Of a stretch of DNA of 64,000 bases, positions 1-7,866 are shown one piece after another; position 1 is the stretch's first letter, and each line of letters starts with the position of its first letter. The position numbers and the translations under genes are program-made. The DNA is from Virgibacillus dokdonensis. Its GTDB lineage: Bacteria > Bacillota > Bacilli > Bacillales > Amphibacillaceae. The stretch is taken from contig NZ_LT745763.1 in the NCBI RefSeq assembly GCF_900166595.1, positions 1,028,321-1,092,320 on the forward strand, in the 5' to 3' direction. A model generated the notes under the pieces. It saw only the letters and a program-made list of their open reading frames with translations, did no database searches and was not told the DNA's origin.

Positions 1-903
1 TTCCGCATCCACGGCAGCTTGGACATTATAAGCTGGTTTGAGTTGACCATTCCTCATAGGATCATCTTTCATTCGCATAAACGTGGCATTATGGTCTGTT
101 TTAGAATAACTGTTTCGTTTCTCTCCCATAATCTGATTGGAAGTATCGTAGTGTTCTTTACGTTGAAGCATTTCCTTTACTTGTTCATGATAACGTTGAA
201 GGACCGTTTTTCTTTTCCCCTTTCCATAAACGAACGTGATGTTTTCTTTCGCTTTTACTTTCTCCAGGAAAACAAGCACTTTTTTCAAATCTTCTAAAAA
301 AGTCTCGTAAGGACTGGTGAAAATCTGACAGTATGTTGTATTGATCTGTTCCAGCAGGGCTTGCCATTTGGTATACATCTTGGCTTCATGTTTGGTGATT
401 GCCTTTTTCCATACGAAAGAATACCGGTTGGCATACGCTTCGATTTTGGTGCCATCGATATAGATGGTTTCACCGGTAATCGCTTCTTGTTGATAAAGCC
501 ACACGACTTGTTGAAAGAAGAGCTGTTCCATCACCGTATCGGTCAGATATTTTTGCTTGAAACGACTGATAGTAGAATGATCAGGAGCTGCATACCCTTG
601 AAGAAGCCAACGGAAATTGATATCCCGACGACATGCTTTTTCTATCCCTCGGGAAGAGTAGATTTTTTGCGAGGCTGCGTAGGTAATGACCTTAAATAGA
701 ATGACTGGATCGACTGCTGGTTTTCTCCCTTTGGAAGCGTATGCCTGTAGTAGTTCTCTATAATCCATCCTTTCACATAAGAGGCAGTGGAGCCGGACCG
801 AATCATCCATAGGAATCATTTCTTCTACATCCATCGGTAAATATAATTGATAATTTGCTGCAGTTTGCGTATACTGGGTTTGTGTTATTTGTTTATTGGT
901 CAT
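1..903 (-). CDS. IS1182-family transposase, N-terminal 301 codons (partial)
   Basis: Reading the minus strand from ATG at 903, the frame stays open to the window edge. The protein begins [20 protein letters not shown] and continues with a region typical of the IS1182/IS5-like N-terminal domain (PMDDSVRLL, then [19 protein letters not shown] and [11 protein letters not shown]). The segment [21 protein letters not shown] follows, and the fragment ends in [11 protein letters not shown], which in this family leads into the DDE catalytic core. It encodes the DNA strand-transfer enzyme that moves the element. No frameshift or stop is seen in the visible part, so the copy may be active. The left edge of the window truncates it; nothing suggests a biological truncation. 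Confidence 0.85.
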   Translation of the reverse strand, partial: MTNKQITQTQYTQTAANYQLYLPMDVEEMIPMDDSVRLHCLLCERMDYRELLQAYASKGRKPAVDPVILFKVITYAASQKIYSSRGIEKACRRDINFRWLLQGYAAPDHSTISRFKQKYLTDTVMEQLFFQQVVWLYQQEAITGETIYIDGTKIEAYANRYSFVWKKAITKHEAKMYTKWQALLEQINTTYCQIFTSPYETFLEDLKKVLVFLEKVKAKENITFVYGKGKRKTVLQRYHEQVKEMLQRKEHYDTSNQIMGEKRNSYSKTDHNATFMRMKDDPMRNGQLKPAYNVQAAVDAE

Positions 904-963
904 AAATTAATAATACATGAGAACAGGCCCTTTGTGGTCTGTTTTTTTGTGTATACACAAAAA

Positions 964-1004
964 AGCTGTTACACAATCAATTACCTGATTGTGCAACAGC
1001 CCCT
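964..1004. repeat. IS terminal inverted repeat able to fold as a hairpin
   Basis: Arms GCTGTTACACAATCA (965-979) and TGATTGTGCAACAGC (986-1000) pair with one mismatch, and CCCC plus a T-run follow. The position outside the transposase start fits an IS1182-type end. The hairpin with its T-run could also stop transcription entering the element from the left. Confidence 0.7.
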
Positions 1005-1049
1005 TTTTAATGGTCTAGGAAATTATAAAATTTTGCAGCTATGGATAAA

Positions 1050-1225
1050 CTTACTAAGTTATTTAGCCACGTTCGACTCCAGCGCCCAGCAACTAGGCGA
1101 CTTCACGAATCGCCCTACGATAAGTCATCATTGGTTCGTGCAACACCGTCTCACCATGATTCCTAAAACTTTAGTTGCTTCGTTCCACTCGCTAAGTTGC
1201 TAACCGGGCGCCACGAGCCTTTGTT
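1050..1225 (+). repeat. Dispersed structured repeat family A, copy 1 (short form)
   Basis: About 175 bp sharing blocks with 42453-42672 (same strand), 47722-47950 and 61720-61936 (opposite strand): AGCGCCCAGCAACTAGGCGA, TACGATAAGTCATCAT, CCTAAAACTTTAGTTG and GAGCCTTTGTT. The arms GCGCCCAGCAAC (1082-1093) and GTTGCT..GGGCGC (1196-1211) pair around a small bulge. An inner GGCGA/TCGCC hairpin lies at 1096-1114. This copy lacks the central GCCGAC..GTCGGC module of the other copies. It is the only copy not placed directly behind a gene. No protein-coding frame is shared between copies, so a structured RNA or small mobile element is more likely. Confidence 0.8.
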
Positions 1226-1576
1226 CCTATTGGAATTCTAAATGGCTATTGCGGTGAGCCGACAACTATGATGAACCTGAATTTAAAACTCAAGGAGATT
1301 TTTAGCACTATAGGAAGGAAGCAAAAAGAAGATTTTTGCCTAAAGAATTTAGAGATAAGCAAGTTTTTCTTAAAGATAAATTTTTTTCTAGTTCTCTGCA
1401 AAGTGATCCTTCAAATGGGGATTCTTTCATCTTCTCCTTCATATGCAAACAAATTGATCTCCGCCCATTTATTGCACAAACCCTTGTGATATTTTTGGTC
1501 TTATGGGAATAGAAATGTTCGCTTATAATAAAGTTAAGACATACTACTAATTCATAAAATGGCAGGTGGTAAAACC
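1226..1576. other. Intergenic region upstream of the PTS operon
   Basis: No supported gene. It has a degenerate fragment resembling the left part of repeat family B (GCACTATAGGAAGG near 1307) and a TATAAT hexamer at 1524-1529. A weak -35 (TTATGG) lies 17 bp upstream of that hexamer. This could be the promoter of the operon beginning at 1577, but the -35 match is poor. A 73-codon frame at 1268-1489 has no recognisable features. Confidence 0.4.
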
Positions 1577-3682
1577 ATGAACCAACGTAGTATGGCAGTA
1601 CTCAATATGTTAGTTGAACAAGAAGGATATCTTTCAAGTGAACAGCTGGCGAAAGCATTTCACGTTTCGAGAAGAACGATTTATAACGATATAGGAAAAA
1701 TCAATGATTGGCTTAAAAAGCAAAAGTTGGAGATCGTGAAACAAGTGAGAGCAGAGGGCTTTTACCTGGAGGAAAGTACAAAAGAAGCTCTAAGCCAAAC
1801 GGATTCGCTCGTTCAAGATCATTATTATGAGTATACAAAAGAGGAACGCAAAGCATGGATATATTTGCATATTACATGCAGTTCTAAAACTTATTTTCTT
1901 GAAGATTTTCAAAATCTTTTTCAAGTAAGTAGAAATACAGTATTAGAAGATATAAAGGCATTAAAAAACGAAATTCAACTTGAGCAATTACAAATGCATA
2001 CAAACCGAAGACAAGGGTACCATATTATAGGAGAAGAAATAGACGTTAGAAAAACAATTACTCAATATCTTTCTGTTGTTACTCCAATGGACAATTGGTA
2101 CAGCCTATTACATTATCCATATGCGCATGAAAAAGACCTGTCACCAACGTATGCTATATTTGATGTGAAAGTCCTGCAGCGTATTCACCGTCATCTCATT
2201 AAATATGAGGAACGATTTAATATTGAAATTATTGATGACGTGCTAAACAGTTTAGTACTCTGGTTTCATTGTTTTATGAAGCGAATGGAACAAGATGCTA
2301 TTGTCCAAATAGATCCTATCGAGAAAGAAATTATTGAGACAACGGATGTTTACGCAGGTGTACAAACGCTATGTCAAGAATTATTAGCAAACGACATAGA
2401 TGATACAGATAAGAAAAAAGAGAGTTATTATTTTGCTAAATATTTACTCAGTGCAAAAGTGAATTATGATTTGACGCCAAATAAAGAAGATAGCGTTATG
2501 AAGTCATTAATAGATGTAGTCGAAAAAATGGTCAATGATTTTCAACTATATGCGGCGGTGGAATTTGATGAACCTAAACAGATTATGGATAATTTGCTCC
2601 TTCATCTAAAACCTGCATATTATCGAATTATGTATGGAATTAAATTAGAAAATACATTGCTGGATTCGGTTAAACAGACCTATCCAGAAGTTTTTCAAAT
2701 TACAAAGCAAGTGATGAAACATTTTGAAGAGCTTATTGAAAAAGCAGTAGATGACAATGAGATCGCTTTTATTGCTACTCATTTTGGGGGATGGCTTCGA
2801 AGGGAAGGGGTTGTCCTTGAAGATAAACCAAAGCGTTTATTAATCGTTTGTACGAATGGTTTAGGAACTTCCAAATTACTAGAGAGTCAATTATTATCGC
2901 TATTTTCGAATGTGGAATTTCAAGGTGTAACGTCATTAAGAGAATACCAACACATGAATTTAGCTGTTGATTTTATTGTTTCAACCATAGGTCTTCCAGA
3001 TCGAGGTGTACCTGTGTTTGTTGTTAGCCCTGTATTAAGCAATGATGAGAAAGAACAGTTGTTGAAAAACGTAAATAGTTTATTTTCCATAAATGCTCGA
3101 CAAGAATATTCCGTGGAAACGCTTTTAGACATCGTTCATCGCTATGCTACTATTCAGAAAGAAGATGAGCTGCGAAAAGAATTAAGGAGATTTTTGTATA
3201 CTCCTGAACAGAGGAATCATCAAAAGCAAAGTTTACAACAATTATTGCCTATTCATCATGTTCAATTGCAGACTAGTATTTCTACATGGCAGCAGGCAAT
3301 TACTTGTGCAGCTCAACCTTTAGTAAAAGAAGGGTTTATTAATCAACATTATATAGATGACATGCTGCAGGCGGTTGATAAAAATGGCCCTTACATTGTT
3401 ATTTCTGACCAATTTGCTTTGCCACATGCTGGTCCATCGAAAAATGTATTTCAAACGGGGTTAAGCATGCTTTGTTTGAACCAGCCGGTAAATTTATTAG
3501 GCAAAGAAGTTTCAATTATAGTTGTCTTAGCTTCAAAAGATAACGAACAACATTTAAAAGCGTTAGCGCAGTTAACGAAGTTGTTTTCTGAAAAAAATAA
3601 TAAACAGCTCGTAATGAAGGCTAAGGATACGTTTACTATATATGAATTAATTAAACAGTATTCGCAAAGCATATTGGAATAG
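1577..3682 (+). CDS. PRD-domain (BglG/MtlR-type) transcriptional regulator of an ascorbate-like PTS operon
   Basis: A 701-residue regulator. An N-terminal winged HTH (LSSEQLAKAFHVSRRTIYND) is followed by a second Mga-type HTH (FQVSRNTVLEDI). Two PRD modules follow, the second marked by KPAYYRIMYG and IAFIATHFGG. Next comes an EIIB-like domain (LLIVCTNGLGTSKLL) and a C-terminal EIIA type-2 domain with the phosphohistidine motif ALPHAGP. Such proteins activate PTS operons and are controlled by phosphorylation of PRD, EIIB and EIIA sites by HPr and the cognate EII proteins. The ATG at 1577 was preferred to 1559 because GGTGG sits 6 nt before it. The gene lies 28 bp upstream of the EIIA gene, so it very likely controls that operon. 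Confidence 0.9.
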   Translation: MNQRSMAVLNMLVEQEGYLSSEQLAKAFHVSRRTIYNDIGKINDWLKKQKLEIVKQVRAEGFYLEESTKEALSQTDSLVQDHYYEYTKEERKAWIYLHITCSSKTYFLEDFQNLFQVSRNTVLEDIKALKNEIQLEQLQMHTNRRQGYHIIGEEIDVRKTITQYLSVVTPMDNWYSLLHYPYAHEKDLSPTYAIFDVKVLQRIHRHLIKYEERFNIEIIDDVLNSLVLWFHCFMKRMEQDAIVQIDPIEKEIIETTDVYAGVQTLCQELLANDIDDTDKKKESYYFAKYLLSAKVNYDLTPNKEDSVMKSLIDVVEKMVNDFQLYAAVEFDEPKQIMDNLLLHLKPAYYRIMYGIKLENTLLDSVKQTYPEVFQITKQVMKHFEELIEKAVDDNEIAFIATHFGGWLRREGVVLEDKPKRLLIVCTNGLGTSKLLESQLLSLFSNVEFQGVTSLREYQHMNLAVDFIVSTIGLPDRGVPVFVVSPVLSNDEKEQLLKNVNSLFSINARQEYSVETLLDIVHRYATIQKEDELRKELRRFLYTPEQRNHQKQSLQQLLPIHHVQLQTSISTWQQAITCAAQPLVKEGFINQHYIDDMLQAVDKNGPYIVISDQFALPHAGPSKNVFQTGLSMLCLNQPVNLLGKEVSIIVVLASKDNEQHLKALAQLTKLFSEKNNKQLVMKAKDTFTIYELIKQYSQSILE

Positions 3683-3710
3683 CAGAAAGAAAGACAGGTG
3701 TTTGCATATT

Positions 3711-4160
3711 ATGAAATTTTTAGAAAAAAATATTATACAGCTAGATGTAGAAGTAAAAAACCCAGAAGATGCAATTATGAAAGCAGGCCAGTTATTAATG
3801 AAAGATGGGTTGGTTGAACCGTCTTATGTTGAAGCTATGAAGCAAGCTTATAACAAGAATGGTCCTTATTTTGTCTTAGCGCCTCAAATCGCAATTCCGC
3901 ATGCACGGCCAGAAGATGGGGTAAATGAAGCAGCTGTTTCATTAGTACAATTAAAAGAAGCTATATCTTTTGGACATGCGATCAATGACCCTGTACGTTT
4001 AGTATTTGGGCTAGGTGCTTCATCAAGCGCAGAGCATTTAAAGCTGCTACGAAAACTAACAACATTATTAAATGATCCACAAAATATTGAACAATTGCTT
4101 CAAGCAACAACAATAGATCAAGTTCAAAAAACAATTAGAAATGGAGAGATGACAAGATGA
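3711..4160 (+). CDS. PTS EIIA component, fructose/mannitol/ascorbate type
   Basis: A 149-residue cytoplasmic phosphocarrier of the EIIA type-2 family. It takes phosphate from HPr-His and passes it to the EIIB encoded next. The active histidine is in QIAIPHARPED, and NGPYFVLAP before it is typical of the fold. The ATG at 3711 is chosen because AGGTG lies about 10 nt upstream; an in-frame TTG at 3702 is too close to that site. The gene ends overlapping the EIIB start by 4 nt (ATGA), which indicates translational coupling. The similar domain at the C-terminus of the upstream regulator suggests that both sense the same system. Confidence 0.88.
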   Translation: MKFLEKNIIQLDVEVKNPEDAIMKAGQLLMKDGLVEPSYVEAMKQAYNKNGPYFVLAPQIAIPHARPEDGVNEAAVSLVQLKEAISFGHAINDPVRLVFGLGASSSAEHLKLLRKLTTLLNDPQNIEQLLQATTIDQVQKTIRNGEMTR

Positions 4161-4429
4161 AAGTTTTAACAGTTTGTGGTTTAGGACAGGGAACAAGTTT
4201 AATCTTAAAAATGAATGTGGAGCAAGCCTTAACAGATATTGGAATACGTGCAGATGTGGAGCATATGGACGTATCAACAGCTTCTAGTATGGACGCTGAT
4301 TATATCATTACAAGTAATGAATTAGCTGAAGGTCTGCAAGGGCATAAGGCTAAGATTGTTATTGTTAATAACTATTTTGATATGGATGAAATTAATGAAG
4401 CTATAAAAGAAAATATGGAAGCCTCTTAA
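4157..4429 (+). CDS. PTS EIIB component, ascorbate (SgaB/UlaB)-like
   Basis: A 90-residue EIIB subunit of the lactose/ascorbate fold. The phosphorylated cysteine is Cys7 in VLTVCGLGQGTSLILK, a P-loop-like signature typical of SgaB/UlaB-type subunits. The conserved MDVSTASSMDADYIITS segment follows. It receives phosphate from the EIIA above and transfers it to the sugar during import through the EIIC at 4470. It overlaps the EIIA gene by 4 bp. The family points to an acidic or lactone-type sugar such as L-ascorbate, but the substrate cannot be deduced from the subunit alone. Confidence 0.88.
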   Translation: MKVLTVCGLGQGTSLILKMNVEQALTDIGIRADVEHMDVSTASSMDADYIITSNELAEGLQGHKAKIVIVNNYFDMDEINEAIKENMEAS

Positions 4430-4469
4430 TCTTTAAGAGGTTTCTATAAAAAAATAGGAGGAAAAAGTA

Positions 4470-5765
4470 ATGGATATCATTTTTTGGATTGCCACGAATG
4501 TGTTTGGAGAAGCCGCCATATTATTAGGTTTTATCGTTCTTTTAGGATTACTGTTGCAAAAAAAATCAGCGAGTCAAACGGTCAGCGGTACGTTTAAAGC
4601 GATTATAGGGTTTTTAATAATTAGTGCAGGTGCTGGCGTTATTGTAAACGCATTAACCGTGTTTGAACCGCTTTGGAAGGAAGTTTTTAATTTATCGGCG
4701 GAGCCTCTTGGTGATTTTATGGGCCAGGAAGGGTTTAATGCAAAGTATGGAAGTGCTGTTACGTTAGCAATGACGCTAGGGTTTGTCATTAACGTCATTT
4801 TAGCTCGATTTACCAAATTTAAATATATTTATTTAACAGGGCATATGATGTTTTGGACAACCACCATTTTTGCAGGTGTAATCGTTCAAGCTGCTGGCGA
4901 TGTTTCATTTTCAAAGCTCGTTATATTCTTAAGTATATTTATGGGGTTATATTGGACTATTCAACCAGCCTTAACACAACCATTTATGAGAAAAATTACC
5001 GGTAATGATAATATTGCCCTCGGACACACTTCAGCTTCTGTTGCTTTATTAGGAGCTTTAGCTGGTAAAGTGATGGGAAACAAAGAAAATGATTCAGAAA
5101 AAATAAAACTTCCCAAAGGGTTGGAATTCTTAAGGGATTCAAACGTTATAACTGCATTGACCATGGGATTATTATTTTTAGTTGGAGCCATCATTATATC
5201 GTTTAAAGATACCCCCGGGGCTCAAGAGTTAGTGGCTGCTGCAGGTGATAAAAACTTTATTATTTACTCGATTATTCAATCCTTCACATTTGCAGCGGGT
5301 ATTGCAGTTGTTTTGCTAGGTGTACGAATGTTTATTGGTGAAATGGTTCCAGCGTTTAAAGGAATAGCGACAAAGATCGTACCTGGTGCAAAGCCAGCTC
5401 TAGACAGTCCAGTCGTCTTCCCATATGCACCAAATGCTGTTATTTTAGGGTTTTTAGGATCTTTTGTAGGTGCGCTAATTTGGCTTGTCGTGTTAGGAAA
5501 TACAGTTGGTTACGTTTTTGTTCCAACGATGATCGTATTATTTTTCCATTCAGCAACAGCAGGTGTATTTGGAAATGCGACTGGAGGAGTACGTGGTGCA
5601 TTAATGGCAGGATTTATTACTTCAACTGTCGTAGCATGGGGGCAATTTATTATGGTGAAAATGCTTCTATCCGATACCATTCCTGATACAGCAATGTGGG
5701 CAGCGGATTCAGACATGTTCATCTTAGGACCAATTGTACGTTTCTTATCCCAATTATTTTTCTAA
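4470..5765 (+). CDS. PTS EIIC component, ascorbate (UlaA/SgaT)-type permease
   Basis: A 431-residue polytopic membrane protein that resembles UlaA/SgaT along its length. It has GFIVLLGLLLQKKSASQTVSGTFKAIIGFLII near the N-terminus, LGHTSASVALLGALAGKVMGNK in the middle, and the late segments FPYAPNAVILGFLGSF and FFHSATAGVFGNATGGVRGA. About ten hydrophobic segments are visible. It forms the translocation channel that works with the EIIA and EIIB encoded upstream. AGGAGG lies 7-12 nt before the ATG. The gene is followed by two hairpins, the second just before the next start codon, so downstream genes may be expressed at a lower level than the transporter. Confidence 0.9.
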   Translation: MDIIFWIATNVFGEAAILLGFIVLLGLLLQKKSASQTVSGTFKAIIGFLIISAGAGVIVNALTVFEPLWKEVFNLSAEPLGDFMGQEGFNAKYGSAVTLAMTLGFVINVILARFTKFKYIYLTGHMMFWTTTIFAGVIVQAAGDVSFSKLVIFLSIFMGLYWTIQPALTQPFMRKITGNDNIALGHTSASVALLGALAGKVMGNKENDSEKIKLPKGLEFLRDSNVITALTMGLLFLVGAIIISFKDTPGAQELVAAAGDKNFIIYSIIQSFTFAAGIAVVLLGVRMFIGEMVPAFKGIATKIVPGAKPALDSPVVFPYAPNAVILGFLGSFVGALIWLVVLGNTVGYVFVPTMIVLFFHSATAGVFGNATGGVRGALMAGFITSTVVAWGQFIMVKMLLSDTIPDTAMWAADSDMFILGPIVRFLSQLFF

Positions 5766-5873
5766 ATAAAGAAAACGACACTTATGATTGGTTTCAAGTA
5801 GAGAGGCTGGAGCATATCTTCAACTGCATGCTCTAAAGTCGAGCTATGTATTATTTTCAATAAGGAAAATGAC

Positions 5874-5914
5874 GGCTATCGTCATAAAGACTTTGGCGAT
5901 AGCCCAGTTTTTCT
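5874..5914 (+). terminator. Hairpin with T-run after the EIIC gene (terminator-like)
   Basis: GGCTATCG (5874-5881) pairs with CGATAGCC (5897-5904), followed by CAGTTTTTCT. It resembles an intrinsic terminator and the hairpin unit of repeat family B. It lies 108 bp after the EIIC stop codon and could end or attenuate the transcript before the lactonase gene. Confidence 0.5.
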
Positions 5915-5916
5915 AA

Positions 5917-6009
5917 CACTATACGAAAGTATAAAAGTTTAAAGGTTTATAGTATAAGAAAAACTACAACTTTCGTCATAAGACTTGGCGACAAGCCAAG
6001 TTTTTCTAA
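5917..6009 (+). repeat. Repeat family B, copy 1 (terminator-like palindromic element)
   Basis: One of the clearest copies of a dispersed element. The left part is CACTATACGAAAGTATAAAA, followed by TTTAAAGGTTTATAGTATA and AGAAAAACT. A hairpin CTTGGC (5984-5989)/GCCAAG (5995-6000) then runs straight into TTTTTCTAA. AGAAAAACT and AGTTTTTCT are themselves inverted. The hairpin ends 17 bp before the ribosome binding site and start of the next gene, so it may attenuate transcription within the operon. Confidence 0.8.
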
Positions 6010-6023
6010 GGAGCTGATGCGTA

Positions 6024-7016
6024 ATGAGTTTTATTCGTACATTTCATGGTGATGTTGATCCTAAAACACTAGGAGTTACATACTCTCATGAGCATATCGT
6101 TTGTCGACCGCCATATTGGGTCGAGCAAGAAGCAGATGATTTATTGCTTGATGATAAAGAGAAGTCCAAACTGGATGTGTTAGATTTCAGTCGCCTTGGT
6201 GGTGAAGCGATCGTAGATGCTACAGCAATTGATTATGGCCGAGATGTACAGGCGGTCAAGGAGATTTCAGAAGAGACAGGAATTACCATTGTAGGTACAG
6301 CAGGGTTTAATAAAAGTTTTTTATGGGCAGCAAGCATCCCTGAACATTTGAAATCTGTAACCGGCAATTATTCAACATTCCATGAGTGGATTGAAGCAAA
6401 AAGTATTAATGAGTTGGCAGATTTCGTTATTCGCGAAGTAGAAGAAGGTTTAGAAGGGACCAACATTTGCGGTGGTCAGGTGAAATTTGGGACGGGCTAT
6501 AATCGAATTACTCCTTTAGAAGAGAAAACGATTCGTGCAGTAGCTAGAGCACATCATGAAACGAAAGCTCCCGTTCATTCACATACAGAAGCAGGTACGA
6601 TGGCACTAGAGCAAATTGAAATTTTAAGATCAGAGAATGTTCCATTAGAATATGTGAGTTTTGGGCATATGGATCGAAATCCAGATCCTTTTTATCATGA
6701 ACAAGTAGCAAAAACAGGTGCATTCTTATCTTTTGACGGTATATCTAAAATAAAATATGCCCCAGAGAGCACACGCATTCAATGTATTTTTGAATTAGTG
6801 AGAAAAGGCTATGAAAAGCAAATTTTAGTTAGTGGCGATACAGCTAGAAAAACGTATTACAAGCATTACGATTATGGGCTAGGTTTAGAGAATATTTTAG
6901 GGAAATGGGTACCTCGCTTTATAGAAGAAGCAGATCAAGCTGGATTTTCAGGAGAAGATTTAGTCACCAATTTCTTTGTAAATAACCCAGCGAGATGCTT
7001 TACATTTAAAAAGTAA
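6024..7016 (+). CDS. Phosphotriesterase-family metallohydrolase, probable phosphorylated-lactone hydrolase
   Basis: A 330-residue amidohydrolase-superfamily TIM barrel. The binuclear metal site is intact: H22-x-H24 in SHEHIV, the bridging Lys154 in GGQVKFGTGYN, His187 in VHSHTEAGT, His215 in SFGHMD and Asp272 in VSGDTAR. Related firmicute and mycoplasma proteins of this group (PTE-like, COG1735) hydrolyse phosphorylated sugar lactones rather than organophosphates. An ascorbate-like PTS upstream would deliver such a substrate, so a lactonase role analogous to UlaG is inferred. AAGGAG lies 10 nt before the ATG. The precise substrate is unknown. Confidence 0.85.
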   Translation: MSFIRTFHGDVDPKTLGVTYSHEHIVCRPPYWVEQEADDLLLDDKEKSKLDVLDFSRLGGEAIVDATAIDYGRDVQAVKEISEETGITIVGTAGFNKSFLWAASIPEHLKSVTGNYSTFHEWIEAKSINELADFVIREVEEGLEGTNICGGQVKFGTGYNRITPLEEKTIRAVARAHHETKAPVHSHTEAGTMALEQIEILRSENVPLEYVSFGHMDRNPDPFYHEQVAKTGAFLSFDGISKIKYAPESTRIQCIFELVRKGYEKQILVSGDTARKTYYKHYDYGLGLENILGKWVPRFIEEADQAGFSGEDLVTNFFVNNPARCFTFKK

Positions 7017-7066
7017 TTACCCTTAACAATTATGTGTAAATTAAAAATGTGATGGAAGGTGCAACC

Positions 7067-7792
7067 ATGGAGTTTCAATATGAAAATTCATATGAAATAA
7101 AAGATAAGATCACAGCATCAAGTATTGCCATCTTACCAGTAGGAGCTGTTGAAGCACACGGCCCACACTTGCCATTGGGAACAGATAATCTTCTAGCTGA
7201 ACGTGTCGCTACAAGCGTAGCTGAGCAAGTAGAAGCGTTTGTTTTACCTACTTTACCATATGGACAAGTATGGAGCTTACGAAATTTTCCAGGAAGTATT
7301 AACGTTTCGAACGAATCGCTTATTTCCATCGTAGTGGATATTGGTGAAAGTTTATATCGACAAGGATTCCGTACTTTTGTTATGGTGAATGGTCATTTAG
7401 GAAATCAGCCTGCATTAAAAGATGCTGCTCGTGTTCTATTTACATCATGCCCTGATATGAAAGTTTTTTACTTCTTTTATCCGGGAATGAAGCAAGCGGC
7501 AAAGGAAGTTCGAGAAACAGACTCTGCTCATGCCACATACTTTCATGCCTGTGAAATTGAAACATCTTACATGCTTTACTTAGCACCAGAATATGTGGAT
7601 ATGGAAAAAGCGATAAAAGATATTCCCCATATACCTGAAGATGCGGATGTCACGCCAACTCCTTGGGAAGCATTTACAAAATCAGCTGTATTAGGAGATG
7701 CGACATTGGCAACAAAAGAAAAAGGTAAATATATTATCGACATTGCGATTCGCAATATAGTTGACATGTTAAGGAATAACGGTCAGAAATGA
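7067..7792 (+). CDS. Creatininase-family metal-dependent amidohydrolase
   Basis: A 241-residue protein of the creatininase/MftE/FAPy-deformylase fold. Metal-ligand motifs are present: E29 and H31 in VEAHGPHLPLGTDN, with D40 at its end, H110 in MVNGHLGN, and a Glu in HACEIETS near residue 168. These enzymes open cyclic amides or hydrolyse amide bonds with two divalent metals. The start at 7067 is used because GGAAGGTG lies 5 nt upstream; GTG 7049 and ATG 7052 lack a site. It sits 50 bp after the lactonase gene and 74 bp before the SIS gene. Its reaction in this pathway is unknown; an amide or imine sugar-derivative step is a guess. Confidence 0.85.
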   Translation: MEFQYENSYEIKDKITASSIAILPVGAVEAHGPHLPLGTDNLLAERVATSVAEQVEAFVLPTLPYGQVWSLRNFPGSINVSNESLISIVVDIGESLYRQGFRTFVMVNGHLGNQPALKDAARVLFTSCPDMKVFYFFYPGMKQAAKEVRETDSAHATYFHACEIETSYMLYLAPEYVDMEKAIKDIPHIPEDADVTPTPWEAFTKSAVLGDATLATKEKGKYIIDIAIRNIVDMLRNNGQK

Positions 7793-7866
7793 CGATCAGC
7801 TTTATTTTTTGCACTTTTTAGAAATTGATGGAAGGATTTACATGTTTAAAAGAGGAGGTAGTTGCT

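Larger units (their letters stand above)
1..1004 (-). mobile_element. IS1182-family insertion sequence, 5' end only (runs off left edge)
   Basis: A minus-strand transposase gene with an IS-type terminal inverted repeat upstream of it. Read on the minus strand, the outer end is GGGGCTGTTGCACAATCAGG (about 1002-983), and it continues into an imperfect inverse copy that forms a hairpin at 965-1000. IS1182-family ends commonly look like this. The other end, and the C-terminal half of the transposase, lie outside the window, so completeness and target duplication cannot be judged. Confidence 0.8.

Noticed and set aside
847..1203. 118-codon plus-strand frame
   Set aside because: It runs through the antisense of the transposase start, the IS end and repeat A, and no part looks like a protein.
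1268..1489. 73-codon plus-strand frame upstream of the PTS regulator
   Set aside because: No ribosome site at the right distance, no recognisable domain, and the nucleotide sequence includes a repeat B-like scrap (GCACTATAGG); probably non-coding.
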